In this document: positions 13,219-23,893 of the stretch, one piece after another | Position numbering within the stretch: position 1 is the first letter of the stretch | Layout of the letters: the number at the start of each line of letters is the position of its first letter | From: Omphalotus guepiniiformis | Taxonomy: Eukaryota; Basidiomycota; Agaricomycetes; Agaricales; Omphalotaceae | Assembly: GCA_028554645.1 (NCBI GenBank) | Contig: JAQOOI010000064.1 | Coordinates: 2,542,001 to 2,606,000 of the forward strand | DNA length: 64,000 nt | Direction of reading: 5' to 3' | The notes under the pieces: generated by a model | The model's input: the letters and a program-made list of their open reading frames with translations, nothing else | The model's database searches: none | What the model was told of the DNA's origin: nothing | Program-made: the position numbers and the translations under genes

Positions 13219-13663
13219 GGGTTTCTTCAGTGTGTTTGGGCTGTTCTTGTTTCAAAGTAAAACACACTCGCGATGTAATGTGGTGTTTTTGTACCTGTAA
13301 TTCATATGGACGATGATACCCCATCATGAATCAGTCAGTGAAGGAATTCATGATGATACTGAGACACTAGTATCTATGCAGTCACGCTCTTGAGAAACCT
13401 GGCGTACTTGTAGCGAGAATCTGCTTAGGCTAGGTCTCGGAGAATGGAACAATAGCAACGATGAACTACTGGTAAACCACTAATTGCCTTGGGTTCCAGC
13501 ACCATGTGTACCCTTATCATACGAATTACAAGAATGATGAATATTCTATTTCTATCACGAACCCATTCATAGTACCCGAGCCACTTTTCGCCTCATCAAC
13601 CCTGTAGCATTTCACTAAATAGATATCAGCGCACGTTCTATGACAATGTGTAGGGATTGTCAC
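13219..13663. other. Spacer between convergent genes
   Basis: About 445 bp between the ends of the ABC transporter and the first F-box gene. It should hold both 3' untranslated regions. The right end, from about 13600, is already part of the tandem duplication. Confidence 0.5.
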
Positions 13664-16365
13664 TCACCATACACGAGAGACCACGGGATCCTTCTCATAA
13701 ACTATCACCTTGTGAACTACATCGAGGCCCTCATTTCTCAACTCGCTCAAGCCATCTCTATATGCCTTCAAACTAACAGATGCAGCTAAGGGATCAAGTA
13801 TAAGAGTCACCGCAACCGATTTTAGAGTTCTTTGAGGTCGATATTCTGAGTTCATCCCGAACTCAGCAGTAGACCCTATTGATTCTGGAGACCACCTAGA
13901 GCGAATCATCTTCAACAGCTTTTGAAGTGAATTAGGGCGGAAGGTTAAGCTGAGAGAATTCAGAGCTGGTAGGAGGGGTACCGGCGTAAAGGGAGCGGGA
14001 GGGGTCGCAGAGTGGATGGTGAGTTTACGAAGGAATTTGCCATTGACGATTTTGACAGCCCCGTCATCAAGGGGGATAGAGGAAGATTCATCGGCATCTT
14101 CATCCTCGTCTTCTGTGACTTCGTCCTCCAGGTCGACTTCTTCGACTTTAGCCTTCGCAGAGCTGATCATACTCTCGGCCACAATGAGCACTTCAAGGGT
14201 TGGCAAACATCCCAAGAGATCAATCAACCTGCCATTCCACATAGCGAACCCGTCAATCTTCAACACTCTTAGATTCATTTTCGACCGCATGACCATCCTT
14301 ATCACATCCTCATACGGAAACACTCTCCTGAACCACCAAGTAGAGGACTTGAAATCATCTTCCTCAATCAAACGATTCTGAAACTCCAGACTCGTAACAT
14401 GCTCCGCTCTCAAGAACTGGAAGAGATTCTCTACCGAGCGAACCCCGCGCTTGTCCGGAGAAACCGAAAGCGTTTTTATGGCCGGGACTCGGCGGATATA
14501 TTCTACACAGTCTTCAAGGCGCAAATCCTCCAAGTGAACGTCTACTAATCCAGGACCAGCTCGGAGCATCTCAAATGCTATCTCCAGCTCGCTAACTTCA
14601 AACTTGCGCAGAGTCAACGAGCGGAGGCAAGGCGGACTCACGAGCGGCGGATAGAGCAGGAAGTCGGTTACGAGGCGTTTCGTGGCAGTTATAGCTAGCG
14701 TATGAAGACGGGTAGCTTCTGCGAAAGTCATCGTCACAGACCCGCAATAAATGTCCAAGACTTCGAGTAACGGGATTCGGAGAGGGAGTATATCCGATGG
14801 GCGTATACTGAGCTGCTCGTCGTCGTTGAACACGGTGGATCCGAAATCCGTCGAGGTGTCGTCGTCGTCGCTCGAGTCGTCGTCGTCGTCTGACTTTGGT
14901 TCGTATAGTCCGTTAACGTGGGGCCGTCGAGGTTCAGGACCGTGAGCTAGGTTGATCAGAGCGGTTCGCCATCGGCATGACTCCTTTGTGAGAATAAAGA
15001 AGACCTTAGAAAGCAGACCATCACAGAGAGTTTCATGTGGTGACAGGCCAGGGGTAGAGTGGTGAATGTCGAAATCACAATCAATGGTTATTGCTAAAGG
15101 GTGGGCCGAAGAGCGTTTAAGATAAAGCTCGACCAGAGGTCCAAAATAGTCAAGACAGTCTTCATTGTCAGCCATCGACAACAATGATTTTAGATCATAG
15201 TGGTTGTAAACGGAAACATTGATGACGGACCACATCTCTGGTGTGTGCAGCGCTATCCGGCGCCACCTTGAGCAAACCAAGCTCAACCTAAGGGCGGTAC
15301 GACCTGCGGGGTATATCAGGCTCGCAGTTCGTTGCGCACCGGCAGCTGAACGGTCTTCAGCGTTCTGAGCGCAACTCAGAGAGAAGATTTCCGTTAGCAC
15401 CTCAAATGGCAGGCGACGGACTGGCGAGATGATGGATATATTGTAGTCAACACATCGTCGGAACTCGTCTCGAACGCGCTCCAGTTCGACGAGAAAAGAT
15501 TGAAGTCGGTTTAGTTCTTTGTTGTACTCCGCAAGTCCGCGTCGCGCTTCAGGTAGCCATTGGGATATCGCAGCCGCGCGCTGTTCAGTATGTTCAGCGG
15601 GGTGAAGAGGCCAAAAGTCTGCATTCGCAGCCTTGAAATTGCTGGCTAATTCAGAAGGTCGAGACATTGTTCCATAGTTGCATTGTGAGCAGAGGGATAG
15701 TGCAGGGAAGTGCATATCTATAGTGGTTCTTTCATAAAACACAATGAACTTTATAATCTTCTGCAGAAAGCGGTTGACTATACATACCAGTGCACGTTAG
15801 GGGAGATAGATATGCGTTCGAGCAAGTCGAGTAGCGCGAGGTGGGTCTGCATAATAAATACCATCAGCTTTTCAAAGACAACTGGGTAAACCTGACATAC
15901 TTACTAGAGCACTAGGATGCTTTCAAGTTCTGCACGAAATACACCCCCGAGTACGAGCGATGTTGGTGGAAGTAATGAAAGACGCGAGTCAAGAGCCAGA
16001 CTGTCCATGTATTTGACAGGTTTCTTTGTAGCCCTTCGGAGGCTATTGCCCTTTGTCTTTGTCTTCCAGATATCTGATAAAAGTTATCTGAATTTGTTTG
16101 GTCATTGATTGACTATGTCAGCTGTTCAAATGCAGATTCTAGAGTGTGCTTCCGGCGAGGTATCCTCTGCAACCGCTTCATCCGTGTTTATGTTGAATCG
16201 CGCCTGTGACACCGTATACTGAGGTCCTTGTCTTCTTTCTCCAAGCACTTTTGTTTTGACTTTAAGCTCCTTCGTCGTTAGACCAGCATGATTCGATTCG
16301 GCTTGAGAGCATAAGATACTGGAAGTCAGAACGCAAGATGTGATGCTGACATAATGCGTACATCT
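13600..16365 (-). repeat. Tandem segmental duplication, copy 1
   Basis: Direct duplicate of 16557-19395, offset by about 2.96-3.0 kb. It covers the whole F-box gene plus flanks on both sides. Shared flank landmarks are the 3' side near CTAAATAGAT (13613 and 16573), the 5' side around GCACTAGGATGCTTTCAAG (15911 and 18902), and the far end near CCAGCATGA. The flanks are nearly as similar as the coding part, which points to a fairly recent duplication. Confidence 0.85.
13664..15715 (-). CDS. F-box protein, tandem copy 1
   Basis: Uninterrupted frame of 683 residues from the first in-frame ATG (15713-15715); the frame continues upstream but without an ATG. The N-terminal part holds a short coiled-coil-like helix (EYNKELNRLQSFLVELERVRDEF). 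The F-box-like motif SPVRRLPFEVLTEIFSLSC lies at about residues 95-113. This is the usual layout of agaricomycete F-box proteins thought to act as substrate adaptors of SCF ubiquitin ligases. The remainder resembles degenerate leucine-rich repeats (LRSLTLRKFEVSELE, LRVLKIDGF), with an acidic Asp/Ser stretch near residue 275. The stop overlaps a donor-like GTGAGT, and an AG follows about 30 bases later. The same arrangement is seen in the paralog, so a 3'-end intron is likely; it would only remove the last Trp. Target unknown. Confidence 0.8.
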   Translation of the reverse strand: MHFPALSLCSQCNYGTMSRPSELASNFKAANADFWPLHPAEHTEQRAAAISQWLPEARRGLAEYNKELNRLQSFLVELERVRDEFRRCVDYNISIISPVRRLPFEVLTEIFSLSCAQNAEDRSAAGAQRTASLIYPAGRTALRLSLVCSRWRRIALHTPEMWSVINVSVYNHYDLKSLLSMADNEDCLDYFGPLVELYLKRSSAHPLAITIDCDFDIHHSTPGLSPHETLCDGLLSKVFFILTKESCRWRTALINLAHGPEPRRPHVNGLYEPKSDDDDDSSDDDDTSTDFGSTVFNDDEQLSIRPSDILPLRIPLLEVLDIYCGSVTMTFAEATRLHTLAITATKRLVTDFLLYPPLVSPPCLRSLTLRKFEVSELEIAFEMLRAGPGLVDVHLEDLRLEDCVEYIRRVPAIKTLSVSPDKRGVRSVENLFQFLRAEHVTSLEFQNRLIEEDDFKSSTWWFRRVFPYEDVIRMVMRSKMNLRVLKIDGFAMWNGRLIDLLGCLPTLEVLIVAESMISSAKAKVEEVDLEDEVTEDEDEDADESSSIPLDDGAVKIVNGKFLRKLTIHSATPPAPFTPVPLLPALNSLSLTFRPNSLQKLLKMIRSRWSPESIGSTAEFGMNSEYRPQRTLKSVAVTLILDPLAASVSLKAYRDGLSELRNEGLDVVHKVIVYEKDPVVSRVW

Positions 16366-16556
16366 CAACTGAATTTGCAAGACCTAGGCCTCATTCGCCA
16401 AGTCAAGAACTCGGGCTAACATCTACAACTGAGTACAGTAGCAGCAAAGATCTACCGGTTATACAGTACCTACACCATAATTACGCAGAAACAAGAAAGA
16501 AGAAAACTCTATTTTCATCGGATTCGAACCCAAGCCACACGATTATTTAGCATTCG

Positions 16557-19395
16557 CTCTGTAGCTTATCGCTAAATAGATCTCAGCGGACGTTCTGTTA
16601 CATTGCGGAGAGACTACCACTCACCATACACGAGAGACGACAAGATCCTGCTCGTAAACTATCACTTTGTGAACTACACCGAGGCCCTCATTTCTCAACT
16701 CCCTCAATCCGTCTCTGAAGTCCTTCAAACCATCAGAGTCAGCCAAAGGATCAAGTATAAGAGTCATTGCAATCGATTTGAGCGATACTCCAGGTCGACA
16801 ATCTGACTCTAAACTCAGTGCTTCAGAGGCAGACTCAAAAGTAGCCACGGTGGGTTCTGGACACCACCTGGAGCGAATCATCTTCAACAGTTTTTGAAGT
16901 TGAGAATGAGGATGAAAAGTCAAACTGAGGGAGTTCAGGTTTGGTAGGAGTGGCGGTCTATATGCAGAGGTCGCGATGGAAGGAATGGTGAGCTTTCGAA
17001 GGAACCGTTGGCTGACGAGTTTGGTGGAGTCATCAAGAGGGCTGCGGGAAGACTCAGCTTCCTCGTCCTCATCTTCCATCACTTCGTCCCCTAAGTCGAT
17101 CTCTTCAATTCTAGCCATCTCAGACTTGATTCTGATCTCAGCCAGATGAAGAACTTCAAGTTCCGGCAACATCTCCAGGAGCTCAACCAGCTCTTCATCC
17201 CACGCAGTGAACCCATCAATCTTCAGCACTCTTAATGACATATTCGAGCATTTGATCATGCACATCAAATCCTCCAAAGGAAATGCTCTCCTATCGTACC
17301 AATTAGAACCGCCGAAGTCGAGTTCCTCAATCAAGCGATACTCAAACTCCAGACTCGTGACATGTTCCACAATCAAGAAGAGGCAGAGTTCCCGGAGAGA
17401 GCGAACGCTATGCTTGTCCAAATAGACCGAAAGTGATTTTATTGCCGGGGCTCTGCATGTATCCTCTTCTTCCTCGTAATAGTAAAAATCTTCCAAGCGA
17501 ACGTCCACCAATCCAGGATCACTTTCGAGCAATGGAAAAATGATCCCGAACTCGCAGATTCCATACTCGCGCAAAGTCAAGGAACGAAGACCAGGGGCGC
17601 TTATGAGCGGTCCCTGCAGCGGTCCACAGAGCATGACGCTCTGTACCGGTTGTCCCTTGGGCGTGCCAGTGACAGCTAGAGTATGCAGGCGAGTGGCGTT
17701 TGAAAAGGACGTCTTCATAGACCCACAACAAATGTCCAAGAATTCGAGTAAGGGTGCTTCGAGAAAGTGAAAAGGCGGTACAAATATATGAAATAGCGCA
17801 TCGTCGTCGGATATGGCGGACGTAGACTCCGTTAAGTCGTCATCATGTTGAAACGCGAATTCGTCTACATTCATATCGTAATCATCGTAAGACCGATGAA
17901 GATCAGGACCGTGAGCTAGGTTGATCAGAGCAGTTCGCCATCGACGGGACTCCTTTATAAGAACTAGGAAGATCTTGGGAAGGAGAACATCACAGAGGGT
18001 TTCGTTTGGTGACAGATTGTGGCTAGACTGAGGAGTGCAATTAAGCTTCGATGGGCAGTACACGGTTATTGCTAGAGGGCGATCCAAAGAGCGTTTAAGA
18101 TAGAGCTCGACTAGGGGTCTAAAATAATCAACGCAATTTCCATTGTCGGCCTTCGATAGCAACGACGGTAGATCGAGGTGGTTGAGAACGGAGACGTTGA
18201 TGACGGACCACATCTCCGGCGTGTGCAATGCTATGCCACGCCACCTTGAGCATACTAAGCTCAACCGGAGGGCGGTACGACCTGCGGGGTATATCAGGCT
18301 TGCAGTTCGCTGCGCCCCCGCAGCTGAAAGGTCTTCAGCATTCTGAGCGCAACTCAGAGAGAAGATTTCCGTTAACACCTCGAATGGCAGACGACGGACT
18401 GGCGAGATAAGTGCGAGGTTTTTATCAATACACTGCTGGAAATCGTCACGAATGCATTCGAGTTCGATTAAAAAGGCTCGAAGTCGGTTTAATTCTTTGT
18501 TATACTCCGCAAGCCCGCGTCGCGCTTCAGGCAGCCATTGTGATATCGCGAACGCGTCCTGTCCAGTCTGTCCAGCGAGATGGAAAGGCGATGAATTTGA
18601 ATTCGGAGCTTTGAAGTTGCTGGCTATTTCAGAAGGTGGAGATATTGTTCCATAGCCGCATTGCGAGCAGAGGGGTAGAGTAGGGAACTGCATATCTATG
18701 GTTGTTCTTTCATTAATCACTTGACAAACTTTGTGATCCCCTGCGCGAAGCAGTTAAATACACGTACCAGAGCGCTTCAAGGGAGCTAATTCCGTTTCAG
18801 ATACGCGTTCAAGCAAGTCGAATAACGCGAGGTCGGCCTGCATAATGAATACCATCAGCGTTTTGAAGACAACTGGGTACACCTGACATACTTACTAGAG
18901 CACTAGGATGCTTTCAAGTTTTGCACGAGATACACACCCGAATACGAGCGATGTTGGTGAAAGTAATGAAAGACGCGAGTCAAGAACCAGACTGTCTATG
19001 TATTTGACAGTTTTCTTTGTCGCCCTTCGGAGGCTATATTGCCCTTTGTCTTCCAGATCTGATAAAGGGTTTCCTGAATTCCTTAGTCATTGATATCAGC
19101 TGTTCGTATTCAGAGTGTGTTGGCTAGGCTTTCAAGGTGTCCTCTGCAACATCTTCACTGGCGTTCACGTCGAAGTGAAACCGCGCCTGTCACACCGTCT
19201 TCGGAGGTCCTCGTCTCCAAGTAGTTGTTTTTGACTTCAAGACCATTCGTCGATGTACCAGCATGAATCGGTTCGGCTTCATAGCATCAACCACTGGAAG
19301 TCGGACTCGGAACCTGGCAGTGGACTGGTCAACGCTGGGTCAACGGGACCAACATGAGCGAAAGGAGAATGATGCTGCTGACATAAGGCGTAGGA
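16557..19395 (-). repeat. Tandem segmental duplication, copy 2
   Basis: Direct duplicate of 13600-16365 (see there). Copy 2 has about 50 extra bases near 19310-19360. The two copies are separated by only about 190 bp. Confidence 0.85.
16621..18693 (-). CDS. F-box protein, tandem copy 2
   Basis: Frame of 690 residues starting at the ATG at 18691-18693. It is the paralog of 13664-15715 and shares the N-terminal helix, the F-box motif SPVRRLPFEVLTEIFSLSC, LRR-like segments and the terminal SRVW, with the stop overlapping a GTGAGT. The F-box end is almost unchanged between copies. The acidic middle and the LRR-like C-terminal half differ more, as expected if the target-binding part diverges after duplication. 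Both copies keep full open frames, so neither is obviously dead. No introns are needed. Confidence 0.8.
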   Translation of the reverse strand: MQFPTLPLCSQCGYGTISPPSEIASNFKAPNSNSSPFHLAGQTGQDAFAISQWLPEARRGLAEYNKELNRLRAFLIELECIRDDFQQCIDKNLALISPVRRLPFEVLTEIFSLSCAQNAEDLSAAGAQRTASLIYPAGRTALRLSLVCSRWRGIALHTPEMWSVINVSVLNHLDLPSLLSKADNGNCVDYFRPLVELYLKRSLDRPLAITVYCPSKLNCTPQSSHNLSPNETLCDVLLPKIFLVLIKESRRWRTALINLAHGPDLHRSYDDYDMNVDEFAFQHDDDLTESTSAISDDDALFHIFVPPFHFLEAPLLEFLDICCGSMKTSFSNATRLHTLAVTGTPKGQPVQSVMLCGPLQGPLISAPGLRSLTLREYGICEFGIIFPLLESDPGLVDVRLEDFYYYEEEEDTCRAPAIKSLSVYLDKHSVRSLRELCLFLIVEHVTSLEFEYRLIEELDFGGSNWYDRRAFPLEDLMCMIKCSNMSLRVLKIDGFTAWDEELVELLEMLPELEVLHLAEIRIKSEMARIEEIDLGDEVMEDEDEEAESSRSPLDDSTKLVSQRFLRKLTIPSIATSAYRPPLLPNLNSLSLTFHPHSQLQKLLKMIRSRWCPEPTVATFESASEALSLESDCRPGVSLKSIAMTLILDPLADSDGLKDFRDGLRELRNEGLGVVHKVIVYEQDLVVSRVW

Positions 19396-20213
19396 TTCCT
19401 CAGCTCCAGCGACGCGCCTGCCGCCATTATCCTCAGGCTTTTCTTTCACCATGACCGAAGTGAGATCAAAAACAAGCTCAAGCTAAACATGCAAGACCTC
19501 ATTGAACATGACTTCGATTCTCATTCCCTCGAACAAGTCGCAATACCGACTGCGGTGGAGACGGCCAGAAGAACATTCAACCTCATGGACTCATCAAGGA
19601 AGTTCGCAAATACACATGGCTGTAGGCTCTTTAGTGGTCGAAGAGGTCCTTTCTACCTTCAAATGAACGCATTTCGTAGCTTGATCTGCTGAAAAGCGTC
19701 GGCCCTACGAATTTAGCGACTACAGGAAGCGATGTTGCTTGCTCGGCGCCCATATATCAATTCAGTATGCTCTGCCATTCTACCACCTCGCAGAGACGTC
19801 AAATTCACTTCCTAATACCGCGTTGTGATATATGTGTTCAAGTGACCTTCAAAAAAGGGGTAAGTTCGGACAACGTAACTCCAACGTACAGTACCGCCTC
19901 CACGCTTCGAGTTCGGGGTTTGAAGCCCTCGACGGAAATCATTTTTCCCGGAACGGTAGAGACTATTCCTGCTGTGCGACTCTGTGTGCGACTGCAAATA
20001 TAGGACTGGGTTGCTTTACCGACACGTTTCACGGGTCGCGTCGTATATTTCCAATGTTCTCTTAAACGAAAAGGGTTCAGAAGTCGTAATAACCTGGATT
20101 CGTGACACTCTGGACGATGGAAATGCGATGATTTGCGGACATTACTTGCCTATGCCAATCGCTTCTTTTCGGATATTATACAGTATTATTCTTGGCTTCC
20201 CTTGCCGCCATGG
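18694..20213. other. Upstream region of F-box copy 2 and of the first cerato-platanin gene
   Basis: The left part (to about 19395) is duplicated flank. The rest, about 800 bp, has no supportable gene and should include the cerato-platanin promoter. Confidence 0.4.
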
Positions 20214-20220
20214 TATAAAG
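20214..20220 (+). promoter_or_regulatory. TATA box of cerato-platanin gene 1
   Basis: TATAAAG lies 131 bp upstream of the start codon at 20351, a usual spacing for highly expressed fungal secreted-protein genes. Inferred from sequence and position only. Confidence 0.5.
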
Positions 20221-20350
20221 CCTCAGTGGACGAGCTGCAGAACCTCAGCATCTACTCCCATCAGTAGTGTTTCTTCTGCAGTTCCTCTCATACCCCCAGC
20301 CCTCTCTCGAAGCACCTTCACTCACCTGTTCTATATTTTCTACGACCGCT

Positions 20351-20788
20351 ATGCTCTTCACCTCCGTCTTCACCTCCCTCGCTCTTGTCCTCCTCCCCGT
20401 CTATAGCAGTGCTACCGTCCTGCAGTACGACACTCACTACGACGACCCTAACGGTTCTCTCACCACCGTCGCTTGCTCCGATGGTGCCAACGGCCTAATT
20501 ACCAAGGGCTTCTCCACCTTTGGCTCTCTCCCGAGCTTCCCTAACATCGGCGCAGTAGATGCCGTCGCTGGATGGAACTCAGCCAAATGTGGAACGTGCT
20601 GGGAGGTCTCGTACACGAATGCTGATGGGGCGACGAAGACACTGAACATCCTCGCTATCGACCATGCGGGATCTGGGTTCAACGTTGCGCAGGAGGCGAT
20701 GGATACGTTGACTAACAACAACGCGGTTGCATTTGGCGCTATTCAAGTTACTTCACAGCAGGTTGCTGCTTCGGCCTGTGGGCTGTAA
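20351..20788 (+). CDS. Cerato-platanin family secreted protein 1
   Basis: 145 residues with a signal peptide (about 1-20) and a complete cerato-platanin domain. Motifs are VLQYDTHYDDPNGSLTTVAC, GLITKGFSTFGSLPSFPNIG, CGTCWEVSY and the C-terminal ASACGL. Four Cys (in TTVAC, CGTC and ACGL) fit the two disulfides of the family. Cerato-platanins are small secreted expansin-like fungal proteins that bind chitin and cell-wall glycans and can trigger plant defence. The upstream in-frame extension is not used because the signal peptide begins at this ATG. A donor-like GTGAGT follows the stop closely and a CTAG lies about 60 bases further, so a 3'-UTR intron is possible. Confidence 0.93.
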   Translation: MLFTSVFTSLALVLLPVYSSATVLQYDTHYDDPNGSLTTVACSDGANGLITKGFSTFGSLPSFPNIGAVDAVAGWNSAKCGTCWEVSYTNADGATKTLNILAIDHAGSGFNVAQEAMDTLTNNNAVAFGAIQVTSQQVAASACGL

Positions 20789-21510
20789 TTGGTGAGTAGA
20801 TTTCCGACTTTGTTCATCGATTATTAGAAGCTGATGTGTTTGTTCTCGCTAGTCTTTTGGATGTGGACTTATAGTGTTGTATCCTCTCTGGTGATTCACG
20901 CTGACGATTGACGATTGACATGGACGATGCATATTGGACTTTTCACTTTGGACTTCAGAATAAACATAAATAATTCTCCTTGTAAAGTCACTACCATCTT
21001 CATCTTGCATTTGTAGTGACGAACGATCTTCGTTCCTAGTCTCTTCGTAAAGATTGACTTGCCCTTCTTGCTAGATTTTTCGTGGGGTCAGTGAAATAGA
21101 AAAAGGTAATGATGTTGGCCGTAAGTATTCCTGTATCCGCCCGAGTAATCTATATTAGTCATCACTCCTCTACTTATATGGACTGGGTTTCCCACTCACA
21201 GATCGAGCTTTCCTCTCTGTTTACTGCCTTGCATAGTCACTCCGTGTCTGCCCTGTCCGCATAGGACCAGGTTCATCAGTTATGGGCCATTCTCTGTAAC
21301 TTATCCTGGGGTATATCTCACGGAATCAAGGGTTCTGAGGCTGGATTGCCTTGCTTCATCTCGGATAACCTTTGCGCGGCTATCTCTGGTGGGCCGGTTT
21401 TGTTCGTTCCGGCAGGCATTAATGAAGTTTGCTCCCTGTTCGACGTTCGACGTTCGTCTCCTTCGTTGCTCAGCTTCTTGGTACTCTCTTTCTCTCTTTT
21501 GTCTCAAGTC
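20789..21510. other. Spacer before the tandem repeats
   Basis: About 720 bp without a supportable gene. The C/T-rich composition from about 21200 resembles the repeat block that follows, so the relic of a mobile element may start here. Confidence 0.35.
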
Positions 21511-21980
21511 AATTCCCTTACATTCCGGCCTGGTTGACTAACCCTCTCCGTCCCGACGCTGTTTGTGGCTTGACACTCTGCCAGTCTTCCTCTGTGTTGA
21601 CTACCAGCCCAAGTCCTGTTTGTGGCTCTGCCTACGTCGGTCTTCCTTCTGCGTTGACCTCCAATTCCCTTACAATCCGGCCTGGTTGACTAACCCTCTC
21701 CATCCCGACGCTGTTTGTGGCTTGACGCTCTGTCAGTCTTCCTCTGTGTTGACTACCAGCCCAAATCCTGTTTGTGGCTCTGCCTACTTCGGTCTTCCTT
21801 CTGCGTTGACCTCCAGTCCAACTCCTGTTTGTGGCTCTACCTACTTCGGTCTTCCTTCTGCGTTGACCTTCAGCCCAACTCTTCTGTGGCTCTACCTACT
21901 TCGGTCTTCCTTCTGCGTTGACCTTCAGTCCAACTCCTGTTTGCGACTCTCTCCTTTGATCTCCCTTCTGTGTTGATCAA
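21511..21980 (+). repeat. Tandem repeats, 152-bp unit with nested 57-bp unit
   Basis: A unit beginning AATTCCCTTACA at 21511 recurs at 21663, giving a period of 152 bp. A decayed third copy is visible near 22030. Within the second unit a 57-bp subunit (containing CTTCGGTCTTCCTTCTGCG) repeats about three more times to about 21980. Some frames are open through the array, but the encoded text (VCGSAYFGLPSALT and similar) looks like a by-product of the repeat rather than a protein domain. Confidence 0.75.
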
Positions 21981-22076
21981 CCATCCCTAGCCCAACACTG
22001 TTTGTGGCTCGCCTGGTTCTTGTCCGTCAGTTCCCTTACTTTCCAGCGCCTGGTCGACCAATCAGCCTGATGCACT

Positions 22077-22636
22077 TTGTGGCCTGACCAGATCCACCGC
22101 TCCTTCTTCTCTCTGCTCTGTCTCTGCTGCTGCTCCTGCCCTTCATGGTTCGCCGTCGTCAGTGTTCTGGTTCTGCTGCTGCTAGCCGGTCCAAGCCATC
22201 TTCGCAGTTCCTTGTTCACAACTTCGCTCCTAACCACATGCTTGGTGATCAATCATTCTTCTCCAATTACACACCGTATCATTCCACTGTTCGCCTTCCT
22301 GATGGCACTGAATTCAATTCTGCTGGATTTGGTGACATTACTGTTCGGATGTTTGCTCATCGTCACAAGGACAGTTTTAATCTGACTTTACACTCTGTTC
22401 TTCATGTTCCCCAAATTTCCCTCCCTGTGTTTTCTGTCTCTTCAACTGTTCGACGGGGCCATTCTGTTGTACTTTCTTCGAAAAATCCCCGTCTCCTGGT
22501 TTCTGATTCTGTTCGCAAGCTTACTCCTTCATATCCTAAATACTTTCCCCTGCTCTTTTCTGAGAACTCATTCTACCTTCCCTGTGAATTAATTCCACCT
22601 GCTCCTTCTGTACACCTTACAATGGCTGTCCCTTGA
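22077..22636 (+). mobile_element. Ty1/copia retrotransposon remnant (Gag-Pol junction region)
   Basis: An open frame contains HMLGDQSFFSNYTPYHSTV, LPDGTEFNSAGFGDI and LHSVLHVPQISLPVFSV. These match the block found between the zinc knuckle/protease and integrase regions of Ty1/copia polyproteins (GAS-HM..D...F..Y followed by LxxVLxVPxL). No integrase, reverse transcriptase or RNase H frames follow, and the frame stops at 22636. I found no convincing LTR pair or primer-binding site. The adjoining tandem repeats may belong to the same inserted material. Confidence 0.7.
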
Positions 22637-22919
22637 CAGGAAACTGCGAGACAAAGTCGTATTCTGCAACTGTTACAATTTACACAATTCGTCCGATTTC
22701 CTACGACAGACAATCACCGTGAACTTTCCTAAAATGTCTATATAAGTGTCCGAAGAGAAGTTGATACCGCGGTTGGCGCGACTCGGAGTCACCCTCAGGC
22801 TGCATACAGTGCGTTTTCATGTATGTTCATGTACTTTTCAGATGACGTCGATCTAGAAGGATGTAAGTATATCAATCACACCGGCAAGAAACCCAGAATA
22901 CTTACATCAAACTCACGTC

Positions 22920-23369
22920 TCAGTCTGACAGCCCACAAGCCGACGCATTCACCTGCGTCGAGTTCACCTGAATAACACCTAGCTGGACAGCCTGATTATC
23001 CGTCAAATTATCCATCGCCTGCTGCGCCACATTAAACCCAGCCGCAGCAACGTCAATCGCTAGAATGTTCAAACTCCTCGTGGTCCCATCCGTAGCGTTC
23101 GTGAACGATACGTTCCAGCAAGTTCCACAACCCACAGAATTGAACTCCGTGACAACTTGCGCTGCGCCGATGTCGGGGAAGTTGGGTAAGGAGCCAAAGA
23201 TGGTGAAACCTTTGGTGATGAGACCATTTGATCCTGTAGAGCAGGCTACGGTGGTCAAAGACCCGTTGGGGTTGCCGTAATTGGCGTCGAATCTGAGAGG
23301 AACGACGTCCCCGTACGCGGGAGCAAGAGCAAAAGCAATGAAGGCGATGGCGGAAACCAAGAATTTCAT
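22920..23369 (-). CDS. Cerato-platanin family secreted protein 2
   Basis: 149 residues. The signal peptide (about 1-20, MKFLVSAIAFIAFALAPAYG) is followed by a full cerato-platanin domain with VVPLRFDANYGNPNGSLTTV, GLITKGFTIFGSLPNFPDIG, CGTCWNVSFTNATDGTT and NASACGLSD. The four Cys are kept. It ends two residues later than the other two copies. It is closest to the copy at 24096-24536, sharing the whole NILAIDVA..GFNVAQQAMDN block with Asn-X-Ser/Thr sites, so these two look like the more recent duplicates. Acts outside the cell. Confidence 0.93.
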   Translation of the reverse strand: MKFLVSAIAFIAFALAPAYGDVVPLRFDANYGNPNGSLTTVACSTGSNGLITKGFTIFGSLPNFPDIGAAQVVTEFNSVGCGTCWNVSFTNATDGTTRSLNILAIDVAAAGFNVAQQAMDNLTDNQAVQLGVIQVNSTQVNASACGLSD

Positions 23370-23553
23370 CTCGGAACAAAACTTTCTTGACTACCAGGAG
23401 CAAAGTGCTGGCTAGCCACTGTTACGCACTCGTCCTTTTTGTAGGACGGCGAGGAGGGTCATGCGCTCTTCACGGGCGCCTCGCAAGATGGCAGAGAAGT
23501 AGAAGTGTTTGTATTGTATGCCGTCGGAGCTGTCGAGCTCAATTCAAAGAAAA

Positions 23554-23563
23554 TATTTATATA
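23554..23563 (-). promoter_or_regulatory. TATA-like element of cerato-platanin gene 2
   Basis: On the minus strand this reads TATATAAATA, about 185 bp upstream of the start codon at 23369. Position and match are suggestive only. Confidence 0.35.
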
Positions 23564-23780
23564 TTTTGGATCGCACAGAGGGGAGACTACACCGCGAAGA
23601 AGATTCATTCAGGCATTGAAATAAACGTCAAGATTGGTTCCAGATGTCCGTGTTCGTTGCACGAGGACAGGTCAGCGGTAGACCATACTTACTGGTCTGG
23701 TGGCTGCTTTTGCAAATAAAACAATCCATCATGACATCTTGTGAGGAGAAAGAAGGACTGTGATGACATGAAAACCCTAT

Positions 23781-23893
23781 GTATTATGAAAACAAGTTCA
23801 AACGTTCATCGAAAAACCAGAAGTAGATCGGTTCGATGTATTATAAAAACAAGTTCAAATGTTCATCAAAAACCACAAGTAGATTGGTTTCGA
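23781..23893. repeat. 57-bp unit repeated twice
   Basis: A unit beginning GTATTATGAAAACAAG at 23781 recurs at 23838 with a few substitutions, followed by a short partial third copy. It lies in the spacer between cerato-platanin genes 2 and 3. Confidence 0.7.

Noticed and set aside
16500..16600. GGATTCGAACC-like motif suggesting a tRNA on the minus strand
   Set aside because: The T-stem does not pair and no acceptor or anticodon stem could be built.
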